Assembly (NCBI RefSeq): GCF_009668025.1
Contig: NZ_WJXZ01000006.1
Span: forward strand, 186,001 to 250,000
Reading direction: 5' to 3'
DNA from: Larkinella terrae
GTDB lineage: Bacteria; Bacteroidota; Bacteroidia; Cytophagales; Spirosomataceae
DNA: 64,000 bases
Shown here: positions 33,366 to 41,935 of the stretch, one piece after another
Position numbering within the stretch: position 1 is the first letter of the stretch
Layout: each line of letters opens with the position of its first letter
Position numbers and translations under genes: made by a program
The notes under the pieces: generated by a model
Told to the model about the DNA's origin: nothing
The model's input: only the letters and a program-made list of their open reading frames with translations
Databases searched by the model: none

Positions 33366-36300
33366 ATGAACAGATTTATCCGGAATATTGTCGGTTTTTC
33401 GCTTAAAAACCGGTTTTTCATCTTCTTCATGACCACCGCGCTGATCATTGCCGGGGTGGTCAGCTATTTGAATACCCCGCTCGAAGCATTTCCCGACGTG
33501 ACCAACACGCAGATTATCGTCGTGACGGAGTGGAATGGCCGGAGTGCCGAAGAAGTTGAGCGGTTTGTAACCGTGCCGATTGAAGTGGCCATGAACTCGG
33601 TGCAGCGCAAAACCAACGTTCGTTCGATCACGATGTTTGGGTTGTCGGTCATCAAAATCATTTTTGAAGACGATGTGGAAGACTTTTTTGCCCGGCAACA
33701 GGTTAATAACCAGTTACGTACCGTCACGCTTCCCGAAACCGTCGAGCCAGATGTGCAGCCGCCGTACGGCCCAACGGGCGAGATTTTCCGGTTTACACTC
33801 CAAAGTCAAACGCGCGACAGCCGCGAACTGCTGACGTTGCATAACTGGGTGATCGACCGGCAGTTGCGGTCCGTTCCTGGTGTGGCCGATGTGGTGGCGT
33901 TTGGCGGACAGGAAAAAATCTACGAAATCCGGGTGAATCCGACCCAACTGACCAAGTACGATCTGACTCCCCTTGAAGTTTACCAGGCTATCACGCGCAG
34001 TAACATCAACGTCGGGGGCGATGTCATCGAGCGCAACGGGCAGGCGTATGTCGTGCGGGGCGTGGGGTTACTCACGTCGATTCCTGATATTGAAAACATC
34101 ATTATTGAAGAGCTGAACGGCAACCCGGTTTTGGTGCGCAACGTGGCCGAAGTGGCCGAATCGAGTCTGCCCCGGGTGGGTCAGGTCGGTTTAAACAACA
34201 ACGACGACGTGGTGGAAGGCATCGTGGTGATGCGCAAAGGTGAAAATCCGAGCGAAATTTTAAAGCGGGTGAAGGACAAAATCGACGAGCTGAACACCCG
34301 GATTTTGCCCGCCGATACCAAAATGGTGACTTTCTACGACCGCGACAACCTCATCGCGTTCTGTACCCGCACCGTGATGCACAACCTGACCGAAGGGATC
34401 ATTCTGGTGACGGTGATCGTCTTCATTTTCATGGCCGACTGGCGGACCACGATCATCGTTTCGATCATCATTCCGCTGGCGCTGCTGTTCGCATTCATGT
34501 GCCTTCGGTTGCGCGGGATGTCGGCCAATTTGCTGTCGATGGGCGCGGTTGACTTCGGGATCATCATCGACGGAGCCGTCGTGATGGTCGAAGGGGTTTT
34601 TGTAACGCTCGATCATCTGGCGCATAAAAAAGGTATGCCGGCCTTTAACCGCATGTCCAAACTCGGGCTGATAAAAAAAACCGGGGGCGATCTCGGGAAA
34701 GCGGTTTTCTTCTCCAAACTGATCATTATCACGGCGTTGCTGCCCATTTTTTCGTTCCAGAAAGTGGAAGGAAAGATGTTCTCCCCGCTGGCCTGGACGC
34801 TCGGTTTTGCCCTGCTCGGCGCTTTATTATATACGTTGACGCTGGTGCCGGTTCTGTGTTCGATCCTGTTGCGGAAAAACGTTCGGGAGACCAACAACTT
34901 CGTTGTCCGGTTTTTCAACAATTCCGTAACGGCCGGTTTTGAATGGTGTTACGCGCGCAAGCGGCTGAGCTTTTTGCTGGCAACGGTTTTCCTGGGCGTT
35001 ACTTTTTTCTCAGCCACCCTGCTCGGAACCGAGTTTTTACCCCAACTGAACGAAGGGGCTTTGTGGGTGGAAGCCAAACTGCCGATGAGTTCCTCGCTGA
35101 GTGAAACGACGAAAATGGTGCGCGTACTTCGCAAGAAACTGATGGAATTTCCGGAAGTCAACGGCGTATTGTCGCAAACCGGTCGCTCCAACGACGGAAC
35201 CGATCCGTCCGGTTTTTATTACGTTCAGATGCAGGTCAACCTGAAACCCAAAGACGACTGGCAGCGGAAGATTTCGACCGATGAGCTGATCGAGGAAATG
35301 GACGGCAAACTCAAACAGTTTCAGGGCATTAACTACAATTATTCGCAGCCGATTATCGACAACGTGGCTGAAGCTGTGGCCGGGATGAACGCGTCCAATG
35401 CCGTCAAGATTTTCGGCGAAGACCTCAACCAGCTCAACGGCCTGGCCAACGAGGTGATTGCCGCCATCAAGGACGTGCCGGGGATCAAGGATGTCGGTAT
35501 TCTGCGAAACATCGGTCAGCCTGAAATTAGTGTCTTGTTTCACGATCATAAAATGGCGTTGTACGGGGTTTCAACGGCTGACGCTCAGGCGGTTATTGAG
35601 ATGGCAATCGGCGGCAAAACCGCTTCCATTCTGTACGAAGGTGAACGCCGGTTCGACATCCGGTTGCGGTACGCCGAGAATTACCGGAAAACCGAAGATG
35701 ACATCATGCGGCTCATGGTGCCGACCATGCACGGCAGCAAAATTCCGCTCAGCGAAATTGCCACCCTGCGTAAAACCACCGGCCCGGCTTTCATTTATCG
35801 CGACCTGAACAAGCGATTTATTGGCGTCAAATTCTCGGTTCGGGAGCGTGATCTGGGCAGCACGATTGCCGAAGCGCAGCAGAAAGTGGAGCAGAAACTG
35901 AAGAAACTGCCCAAGGGGTATTCCATCAACTGGACCGGCGAATTTGAGAATCAGGTGCGGGCCACGCAGCGGCTCGGGCAGGTGGTTCCGCTGAGTCTGG
36001 CGGCTATTTTCGTTATTCTGTTCATTACGTTCGGCAATCCGAAAGACGCGGGATTGGTGCTCCTGAACGTGCCGTTTGCGCTCATGGGCGGTATTCTTGC
36101 GCTGCACGTGACCGGGATCAACTTCGGGATTTCGGCGGGCGTCGGTTTTATCGCCCTGTTCGGAATCTGCGTCCAGAACGGGGTGATTCTCGTATCGGTT
36201 TTTAACCAGAACCGGGCCGATCGGCAACCGCTCGATGAAGCCATCCGGCAGGGTGTTCGGAGCCGGATTCGGCCGGTGGTCATGACCGCCCTGATGGCGG

Positions 36301-36503
36301 CCATTGGCTTGCTGCCCGCGGCCGTCTCGACCGGTATTGGTTCCGAAACCCAAAAACCGCTCGCGGTGGTCGTCATTGGCGGTTTGATTACGGCCACGAT
36401 CCTGACGCTGCTCATATTCCCGATTCTGTACCGTTATTTTTACCGTAAAGCCGAATCGGAAGCCAAACCCTGGCGACGCCAGCCGCAGGTACTGGAAAGT
36501 TAG
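33366..36503 (+). CDS. heavy-metal RND efflux pump (CusA/CzcA-like)
   Basis: 1045-residue inner-membrane pump of the HME-RND class. TM4 has the metal-type signature D396-F-G-x3-D402-G-A-V-V-M-V-E409, which separates CzcA/CusA pumps from the DD-type drug pumps such as the one at 12975-16148. It exports mono- or divalent metal ions from periplasm or cytoplasm through the adaptor and TolC homologue. Methionine pairs for Cu/Ag were not convincingly located, so the metal is open. Its stop codon (36501-36503) abuts the next iteron promoter. Confidence 0.94.
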   Translation: MNRFIRNIVGFSLKNRFFIFFMTTALIIAGVVSYLNTPLEAFPDVTNTQIIVVTEWNGRSAEEVERFVTVPIEVAMNSVQRKTNVRSITMFGLSVIKIIFEDDVEDFFARQQVNNQLRTVTLPETVEPDVQPPYGPTGEIFRFTLQSQTRDSRELLTLHNWVIDRQLRSVPGVADVVAFGGQEKIYEIRVNPTQLTKYDLTPLEVYQAITRSNINVGGDVIERNGQAYVVRGVGLLTSIPDIENIIIEELNGNPVLVRNVAEVAESSLPRVGQVGLNNNDDVVEGIVVMRKGENPSEILKRVKDKIDELNTRILPADTKMVTFYDRDNLIAFCTRTVMHNLTEGIILVTVIVFIFMADWRTTIIVSIIIPLALLFAFMCLRLRGMSANLLSMGAVDFGIIIDGAVVMVEGVFVTLDHLAHKKGMPAFNRMSKLGLIKKTGGDLGKAVFFSKLIIITALLPIFSFQKVEGKMFSPLAWTLGFALLGALLYTLTLVPVLCSILLRKNVRETNNFVVRFFNNSVTAGFEWCYARKRLSFLLATVFLGVTFFSATLLGTEFLPQLNEGALWVEAKLPMSSSLSETTKMVRVLRKKLMEFPEVNGVLSQTGRSNDGTDPSGFYYVQMQVNLKPKDDWQRKISTDELIEEMDGKLKQFQGINYNYSQPIIDNVAEAVAGMNASNAVKIFGEDLNQLNGLANEVIAAIKDVPGIKDVGILRNIGQPEISVLFHDHKMALYGVSTADAQAVIEMAIGGKTASILYEGERRFDIRLRYAENYRKTEDDIMRLMVPTMHGSKIPLSEIATLRKTTGPAFIYRDLNKRFIGVKFSVRERDLGSTIAEAQQKVEQKLKKLPKGYSINWTGEFENQVRATQRLGQVVPLSLAAIFVILFITFGNPKDAGLVLLNVPFALMGGILALHVTGINFGISAGVGFIALFGICVQNGVILVSVFNQNRADRQPLDEAIRQGVRSRIRPVVMTALMAAIGLLPAAVSTGIGSETQKPLAVVVIGGLITATILTLLIFPILYRYFYRKAESEAKPWRRQPQVLES

Positions 36504-36561
36504 AATTAACTTTTTTCTAAGACGGCTCTAAGCATTTTCTAATTTGACGGCTCCTTCTTTG
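36504..36561 (+). promoter_or_regulatory. iteron promoter 2: TTCTAA array downstream of the pump gene
   Basis: Hexamers every 11 bp: AATTAA 36504, TTCTAA 36515, CTCTAA 36526, TTCTAA 36537; CTTCTTTG (36554-36561) begins 17 bp after the last. Same geometry as the promoters at 30781 and 36793. No gene of normal size follows before the terminator at 36748. Confidence 0.7.
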
Positions 36562-36783
36562 TACCGGGAACGTCGGAAGCAGAATCAGCCTCCTGCTCCG
36601 GTTTGCTTATTGAGATAATAGATAGGAGAGGTGAGGCAAGAGACGAAGATGGTTGATTTTCAGGCCTTTATTCTCGCGTCTCTGGTCTTTTATCTCAATG
36701 CAATAGAAGGTTTTGGCGAGTAAAATTGCTAATTTCAGGTGATTTCGATAGCCGGTTACGTCATGGAAACCGGCTATTTTTTT
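36562..36783 (+). ncRNA. candidate small RNA between iteron promoter and terminator
   Basis: About 215 bases lie between iteron promoter 2 and a strong terminator. They hold a partially self-complementary segment (left arm about 36609-36650, right arm about 36672-36702) and no convincing gene; the only frame, 24 codons from 36649, overlaps the stem. A transcript that is induced with the pump operon would be a structured small RNA, or a decayed copy of the neighbouring unit (36793-37210), which has the same promoter and terminator type but encodes a protein. Confidence 0.4.
36748..36783 (+). terminator. intrinsic terminator of the candidate small RNA
   Basis: Perfect 10-bp stem ATAGCCGGTT / AACCGGCTAT (36748-36757 and 36768-36777), 10-base loop, then a run of seven T. 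The same stem sequence recurs at 37178-37204. Confidence 0.85.
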
Positions 36784-36792
36784 GCCTAAAAA

Positions 36793-36850
36793 TTCTAATT
36801 TTTTTCTAATCGCCGTCTAAGGGTTATTTAAACTGACTACCCCATCTTTG
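36793..36850 (+). promoter_or_regulatory. iteron promoter 3: TTCTAA array before a 57-residue gene
   Basis: Hexamers every 11 bp: TTCTAA 36793, TTCTAA 36804, GTCTAA 36815, ATTTAA 36826; CATCTTTG (36843-36850) begins 17 bp after the last. It starts directly after the preceding terminator and lies 38 bp before the ATG at 36889. Confidence 0.72.
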
Positions 36851-36888
36851 CGGTAAGACTATCCCACATTTAACCTCATTAACTGAAC

Positions 36889-37062
36889 ATGTCCTGGTTT
36901 GAATATAGCAAGTGTGTATTGAATAAAGTTGATTTTGACCGACGATTATTCCGCAAGGAATTACGTAAACTGCTGCGGCTGCTTTCTCACCCGGAACGAC
37001 TGCAATTGCTTCAATGGTGCCGCCAGCAGGTTAAACGAAAAAGGGTGGTTCTGAATACATAG
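36889..37062 (+). CDS. 57-residue basic cytoplasmic protein
   Basis: Starts MSWFEYSKCVLNKVDFDRRL and continues as a highly basic helical peptide (RKELRKLLRLL; KRKRVVLN at the end), with no signal or membrane segment. Similar 55-65-residue proteins with a W-x-x-Y/F-x-K-x-V-L start occur in Cytophagales by my recollection, without known function. It is preceded by iteron promoter 3 and followed by its own terminator, so it forms a monocistronic unit predicted to respond to the same regulator as the metal pump. Its charge suggests nucleic-acid or protein binding, which is speculation. Confidence 0.65.
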   Translation: MSWFEYSKCVLNKVDFDRRLFRKELRKLLRLLSHPERLQLLQWCRQQVKRKRVVLNT

Positions 37063-37177
37063 AAATGAACGGTAAGACCGAAGAGTAGAGCTGTAAAATA
37101 CCGTAAGTCTTTATTCTCCTGTCTCATTTCTTTTCTCTGATTGTGTGTTTTCTTTAGCGTTTTAGGTAGAAAGGGAG

Positions 37178-37210
37178 TAGCCGGTTCGTGAAAAGGACCG
37201 GCTATCTTGT
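37178..37210 (+). terminator. intrinsic terminator of the 57-residue gene
   Basis: TAGCCGGT (37178-37185) pairs with ACCGGCTA (37197-37204), followed by TCTTGTT. The stem matches the terminator at 36748, supporting a tandem origin of the two units. The 115 bases between the stop codon and this site contain weakly self-complementary T/C-rich DNA. Confidence 0.65.
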
Positions 37211-37251
37211 TAACGATTGACTGGGCGCGTTTTAACTAAAACCGTAGTATC

Positions 37252-37647
37252 ATGCAGTTAAAAAACAATCTTATTTTTATCGTTGATGACGACGATGATG
37301 ACCGGTTTATGCTGTGGCAGGCGTTTCAGAAAAAACACCCCGGTTGTCTGGTATTCACGTTTACGGACGGGCAGGAATTGCTGGATCACCTGAGCGAGTA
37401 TTACGACACACCCGACCTGATAATTCTCGATCAGAACATGCCGGTCATGGACGGTTTTACGACCTTAAAACGCTTGAAAGGAAGTAGCCGACTCCGGTCG
37501 ATACCCACCGTGATCCTCGGTTCTTCATTCGAAACGAACGACAACTGCCGTGGTCATGAACTCGGTGCGGATGCGTTGCTTACAAAGCCAACCCGGTACA
37601 GCGAACTGGTGCAACTGGCGAATCAAATGTTTTCGGCCAGCGCCTGA
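37252..37647 (+). CDS. stand-alone receiver-domain response regulator
   Basis: 131 residues comprising only a receiver: acidic cluster DDDDDD at 12-17, phosphoacceptor D60 (IILDQNMPVMDG), S91 in place of the usual Thr, and K112 (LLTKP). No output domain, so it acts through protein interaction, like CheY- or phosphorelay-type receivers. The very common Bacteroidota 'response regulator' class with this N-terminus is usually paired with orphan hybrid kinases. It lies after the metal-efflux locus but has no iteron array of its own. Confidence 0.88.
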   Translation: MQLKNNLIFIVDDDDDDRFMLWQAFQKKHPGCLVFTFTDGQELLDHLSEYYDTPDLIILDQNMPVMDGFTTLKRLKGSSRLRSIPTVILGSSFETNDNCRGHELGADALLTKPTRYSELVQLANQMFSASA

Positions 37648-37679
37648 TTTTGTCGCGTTATTCGGTTGCTGAAGCCTTT

Positions 37680-40019
37680 TTACTTCAACGGCAACGATAG
37701 TTTCACCACCTGCTGATTGCGAATTACGGAAACGTTCATGCGTCCCGTCCAGGTAACCTGCTGCTGAATGGCCACCAGCCGCCCGATGTTGGGGGTCTCT
37801 TCCTGGTTGGCCGTTCGGATTACATCACCGGTTTTCAGACCCGAATTTTCGAGCAGGCTACCGGCCGGGATGTTTACCACAATAATGCCGTTTTCGTCGG
37901 GTAAACCGTAGGCCGACCGGTCGCCGAGGCCGCGTACGTTTCGGAGCAAAGCACCCAGCCAGGTCAGCTCCTGCACGGATTTTTCAAACTGCTGATCCAA
38001 CAAAACCGGTAGTTTGGGCGTGCGGGCCAACGCTCGGAGAGCGGTTTTTTGGACCCCAAACTGATTCATCGGAAAATTCTGAAAACCTATTTTCAGCGCG
38101 GGACTGCTGGCCCGAACCTGATAATTTCCCTTTTCCGGCTGAACGAAAACCGGGTCGCCAAAGGTGCTGTGGAAGTCGGTGCCGTCTTTCTGCGCTTTCA
38201 GCAGAGCGCCCTCATCGGGAAACAGATTGTAATCAACTTCCTTGCCCCAATCCTGAACGCCAATCGGAAAATAAGACCGCATGACGATGTTGTTCCGGAA
38301 AACGTCCCCGCTGTTTTTGAACCAGACGTGTGGATGGAATGAGTTGTTAATCAGGATGTTATTTTGGGCAGTGCGGTTAAAGCCTTCCCGGAACTTCAAT
38401 CCGCCGTTTAGCAGCACATTGTTGTAGATGAGGTAATTACTGCTGCCATCGTCGAGGTCGATATCCCAGCCGTGGTCGCAACGAAACCGGTTGTTGCGAA
38501 TGATTGTGGTTTTTTGGGCGTCGATCAGAATCAGTTCGGGATGAGCCGCCACCAGGCTGTCCATTTTGGAGCGGTTGGGATGCCAGTACCGATCGCGACC
38601 CCAGGAGTTGAACGCGCCGTGATCACCGGTTTCCAAAACCGTATCGAACACGTCGTTGAATTCCAGCAGGTGACCGCCCCAGGTGCCGTCGCCGATGTTG
38701 ATGCCAGCGCGGGGAACCTGATAAATGGAATTATGCCGAACGACAATCCCGGAAGCCATTGCAATCTGAACCCCCGCCGACTGTTTTTCAATGCGCCCGA
38801 TATCGTGAATCAGGTTATTCTCCGCGACGCATTCCAATGGATAGTGGTTGTTTTTCGGACCCGGTTTCAGATCCATCTGATCATAAGGCACAAACTGTTC
38901 GTACCGAAAAGCCGGAGAGCGAACCGCCGATGAATCGCCGATAAAACTGATGGCGCTGGCGCCAATTTCGAAGAAGTGCGAACCTTCGACAGCTGATTTT
39001 CGATTATATCGACTGAAAATCAGCGCATTTCCGCCCAGATTGCTAAACTGACAATCTTCAATCTGGCAGTTTTCGGTATTTTCCAGAAAAACCGCTGCGC
39101 CCCGGTACATCATCCAGTCGCTGCGTAACAGCGGCTCGTATGGCTCCATAAACGTCCGTTCGGTCTGAACAAACCGGATGCCGCGAAGGGTGACCTGCCG
39201 AAGTGGTTTATCCGGTGTCCCGTTTAAAGCAATTAGTCCCTTGAGTTGGGAAACCTCGACGATGGCGGTTGTCGGATTGACGCCGGTTGGCGGAATCAGG
39301 TGAAGCTGTTGGGTCTTTCTGTCGTAAAACCACTCGCCGGGCGCGTCCATTTCCTCAAAAATGTTCTCGACAAACCGCTCTTTGGCGTGCAGGGGCGAAG
39401 GGCGGTTATTCTGCCAGCCGCCTTCCAGCTGAAGTTTTCCATCCGATTTGCCGGTAATCCGGTAATGAAAATCCCCCCATTCGCCTTCGTGCAGGGCGTG
39501 GACATAACCGCCTTCGGGCGATTGCCAGCCATTGATTCGGGCTTCGCTCAGCGCGTCGGCGGCTGTGCCGTTAAAAACCCTGGCGCGGGCGTCGAAATTG
39601 GGATAACGGGCCAGAATCTGCTTTTTCCCGTTTAGAAAGAGTTGCTCGAAAACCGGCCCTTCGACGGGGGCCGTCCAACGGGCCTGACCGGTTTTCTGCC
39701 AGCGAAGCGACAACCTCCTACCTCCGCTGATCTGAACGGTTTCGTTGGGGAAGTTGCTAATGGTCAGGGTTTTATTCTGAACCAGTTCCGGGTCGATGCG
39801 GATGGTTTCTGTCAGGTAATACGTGCCTTTTCGTAAAAAAATCTGGACGGCAGGCTGGGGCGCGGTTTTTACTTTTTCCAGCGCTTTGGCCAGCGTGGCC
39901 AGTGGCAGCGAAACGGTTCCGGGGTTGCTATCTTTCCCCGACGGCGCGACGTAAAACCGGCTTTGCGCCCGGACAGTCAGGGAAGTGCCGACAAGAAAAA
40001 ATAGCAACCATCGGAGCAT
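37680..40019 (-). CDS. secreted right-handed beta-helix protein with C-terminal PDZ domain
   Basis: 779 residues with a signal peptide (1-18, cut near VRA-QS). The start of the mature region, FYVAPSGKDSNPGTVSLPLA, is the classical entry to pectate-lyase-like parallel beta-helix enzymes, and repeated turns with N-x-I/F-x-x-N ladders run from about 280 to 640. The last 85 residues form a PDZ-like domain (GSLLENSGLKTGDVIRTAN). Proteins of this kind are polysaccharide lyases, epimerases or glycosidases acting on uronate- or galactose-containing glycans; the activity here is unknown. Last gene of a minus-strand sugar cluster, 34 bp after the isomerase. Confidence 0.82.
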   Translation of the reverse strand: MLRWLLFFLVGTSLTVRAQSRFYVAPSGKDSNPGTVSLPLATLAKALEKVKTAPQPAVQIFLRKGTYYLTETIRIDPELVQNKTLTISNFPNETVQISGGRRLSLRWQKTGQARWTAPVEGPVFEQLFLNGKKQILARYPNFDARARVFNGTAADALSEARINGWQSPEGGYVHALHEGEWGDFHYRITGKSDGKLQLEGGWQNNRPSPLHAKERFVENIFEEMDAPGEWFYDRKTQQLHLIPPTGVNPTTAIVEVSQLKGLIALNGTPDKPLRQVTLRGIRFVQTERTFMEPYEPLLRSDWMMYRGAAVFLENTENCQIEDCQFSNLGGNALIFSRYNRKSAVEGSHFFEIGASAISFIGDSSAVRSPAFRYEQFVPYDQMDLKPGPKNNHYPLECVAENNLIHDIGRIEKQSAGVQIAMASGIVVRHNSIYQVPRAGINIGDGTWGGHLLEFNDVFDTVLETGDHGAFNSWGRDRYWHPNRSKMDSLVAAHPELILIDAQKTTIIRNNRFRCDHGWDIDLDDGSSNYLIYNNVLLNGGLKFREGFNRTAQNNILINNSFHPHVWFKNSGDVFRNNIVMRSYFPIGVQDWGKEVDYNLFPDEGALLKAQKDGTDFHSTFGDPVFVQPEKGNYQVRASSPALKIGFQNFPMNQFGVQKTALRALARTPKLPVLLDQQFEKSVQELTWLGALLRNVRGLGDRSAYGLPDENGIIVVNIPAGSLLENSGLKTGDVIRTANQEETPNIGRLVAIQQQVTWTGRMNVSVIRNQQVVKLSLPLK

Positions 40020-40053
40020 AAAGTACTATTTTAGGAAAAAGCGTACCGGTTTT

Positions 40054-40950
40054 TCAGGCCGTTTGTTCGGGCCAGTGCTGCGCAATTTTCCGACGGAGGA
40101 AAGCCACACTGCGCGCGAGTTGCTCCATGCCATCGACACCGTCTTCGATGCTGATCCAGCCATCGAAACCAACGCCTTTCAAGGTAGTGAAAATCGCGTC
40201 ATAATCATTCAGCCCTTTGCCGATTTCGCCGTGGCTGAGCCGCTTTGCGTAGCCTGTAGCGCCACCTTCTTCCTTGCGCAGATCTTCAATGGTTCCTTCC
40301 AGCAAATACCGGTCGCTGGCGTGCATCGTCACCACGCGGTTGGCGACCCGGTCCAGCAGTTCCAACGGTTCTTCGCCCGCCAGGTAGGTATTGCTCGGGT
40401 CGTAATTGACGCCAAAGTTCGGGTCATGAATCGCATCGACCAACTGACAGAAAACGTCCATTTTCTGCGCAAATTCCGGGTATTCCCAGAAATCGTCCTT
40501 GTAGTGGTTTTCGATAATCAGCGTAATGCCGCGTTCGCGGGCGTAGGGCAAACACGCTTCGATGCATTCAGCGGCTAGCCGAACACCTTCATCGATCGTG
40601 AGTTCCGGGCGACGCTGGCCCGAAAGCACGCGGCAGTACGAACCACCCAGCGCGTAAGTCATGTCGATCCAGTGTTTCTGTTTGGCGATTTCCTTGGCGC
40701 GGAAAGCCGGATCGGGGTGCGTGAAATCCGGTGAACAGCACATCATCGGAATCACCTTGCCGTGGCTCTCCACCTGCTGGCGAAAACGCGACCAGTTGGT
40801 TTCGTCCGCCATTTCCAGAAAACCGGCGTACCATTCGAGCCCGTCGATGTCGAGCTGGACGGCGAGTTCGATCCATTCAGAAACCGTCATTGTGCCATCT
40901 TTGCAGAGGGCTTGAATAAAAGCTTTGGGAAAAGCAGCCAATTTAGGCAT
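40054..40950 (-). CDS. sugar phosphate isomerase/epimerase
   Basis: 298-residue cytoplasmic TIM barrel of the xylose-isomerase-like superfamily, no signal peptide. Metal-site segments are visible: ITLIIENHYKDDFWEYPEF (Glu and His), NFGVNYDPSN (Asp), TMHASDRYLLEG (His), and GWISIEDGVDGME (Glu). Members isomerise or epimerise sugars, ketoses or inosose derivatives. It lies in the minus-strand cluster with an SDR, a zinc dehydrogenase and a decarboxylase, which suggests one catabolic route. A perfect 30-bp inverted repeat lies between it and the SDR gene. Confidence 0.87.
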   Translation of the reverse strand: MPKLAAFPKAFIQALCKDGTMTVSEWIELAVQLDIDGLEWYAGFLEMADETNWSRFRQQVESHGKVIPMMCCSPDFTHPDPAFRAKEIAKQKHWIDMTYALGGSYCRVLSGQRRPELTIDEGVRLAAECIEACLPYARERGITLIIENHYKDDFWEYPEFAQKMDVFCQLVDAIHDPNFGVNYDPSNTYLAGEEPLELLDRVANRVVTMHASDRYLLEGTIEDLRKEEGGATGYAKRLSHGEIGKGLNDYDAIFTTLKGVGFDGWISIEDGVDGMEQLARSVAFLRRKIAQHWPEQTA

Positions 40951-40977
40951 AATATTTTTTGAGGTTTATGGGTTAGA

Positions 40978-41055
40978 GTTTACGGTTTTCAGTTTACGGT
41001 GGCGGACGCACGAAAAGACGAATGTGTCCGCCACCGTAAACTGAAAACCGTAAAC
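40978..41055. repeat. perfect 30-bp inverted repeat
   Basis: Arms 40978-41007 and 41026-41055 are exact complements (30 of 30) around an 18-base loop. It lies between the SDR and isomerase genes of one strand. In RNA it would be a very stable hairpin suited to RNase III cleavage, termination or transcript stabilisation. Shares GTTTACGGTGGC with 16891-16966. Confidence 0.85.
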
Positions 41056-41064
41056 CGAAAACCG

Positions 41065-41841
41065 TTAATTTTTTGGCGGATTTCGCCCGATCAACGGATA
41101 TTGTTCTAAATCAACGATCTGACCACTGATTGGGCCGCTCTCGTCGGCCAGCCAATAGACGGCGGCTGCAGCAAGTTCATCGGGCCAGATAATCCGACCC
41201 GAGGGGGCAAAAACCGGTGAAATGTCTTTGTACCAATCGACGGGCATACCGTGTTCGTGTTTCCGACGGGCTTCGTTTTCGGTGAGCACCCAACCCGGAT
41301 TGATCTGGTTGACCCGAACACCTTCTTCGCGGTGGAGCGTGTCGCCGAGATTACGGGTCAGGGTCATCAACGCCCCTTTCGAAACGCTGTAGGCCATCAG
41401 ATCCGGTTCGCCACTCCAGCCATTGACGGAACCGATGTTCAAAACCGCCCCTTTGGTTTGCTTCAAATGGGGCAAAGCGGCCTGGATCAGCGCAAAAGGG
41501 GCGAGGGTGTTCACTTCCAGAATATGACGGAAAAAGGCAAGATCGGTCGTGTGAATGTTCGACGAAGCCACCAAAGCCGCGTTGTTCACCACTGCATCCA
41601 GCCGACCGAAGGTCTGAACAGCCCGGTCGACCAGCCGCTGCGCAACGCCTTCCACCGCCAGATCTTCGATGTGCAGAACGGCGTTGGCGGAACCCAGTTC
41701 GTCTACCACTTTCTGACCCAGTTCCGGTTCCAGGCCGTGAATAACCACCTGCGCTCCTTCTGCCACGCAACGTTTCGCAATGGCTTTCCCGATGCCCGTA
41801 CAACTGCCGGTAACAATAATAACTTTCTGATGTAAGCGCAT
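41065..41841 (-). CDS. SDR-family oxidoreductase
   Basis: 258-residue classical SDR with TGSCTGIG (11-18), NNAA (86-89), and catalytic S138, Y151 and K155. Unlike the SDR at 19773, it has H35-G in the cofactor specificity region, so NAD/NADP preference is unclear. Part of the minus-strand sugar cluster; it probably oxidises or reduces a sugar or sugar-acid intermediate together with the zinc dehydrogenase just upstream. Confidence 0.9.
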   Translation of the reverse strand: MRLHQKVIIVTGSCTGIGKAIAKRCVAEGAQVVIHGLEPELGQKVVDELGSANAVLHIEDLAVEGVAQRLVDRAVQTFGRLDAVVNNAALVASSNIHTTDLAFFRHILEVNTLAPFALIQAALPHLKQTKGAVLNIGSVNGWSGEPDLMAYSVSKGALMTLTRNLGDTLHREEGVRVNQINPGWVLTENEARRKHEHGMPVDWYKDISPVFAPSGRIIWPDELAAAAVYWLADESGPISGQIVDLEQYPLIGRNPPKN

Positions 41842-41853
41842 TTGCTAGAATAA

Positions 41854-41935
41854 AGAAGTGAGAATAAAGACAAGAGATTTAAAACAGAAACCAGTCACCG
41901 GTTTTGTCTCACTTCTCTTGTCTCACCTCTCCCGT
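41854..41935. repeat. imperfect inverted repeat (CTCTTGTCTCACCTCT family)
   Basis: Left part has AAGTGAGAATAAAGACAAGAGA, roughly complementary to the right part TCACTTCTCTTGTCTCACC. The 18-base string TTCTCTTGTCTCACCTCT (41913-41930) occurs identically at 47992-48009. Lies between the zinc dehydrogenase and SDR genes. Confidence 0.55.

Noticed and set aside
36649-36723. 24-codon frame in the candidate small RNA as a gene
   Set aside because: It overlaps the self-complementary stem, is very short, and has no supporting family similarity.
37063-37251. A fourth iteron array before the stand-alone receiver gene
   Set aside because: No run of TTCTAA-like hexamers at 11-bp spacing is present there.
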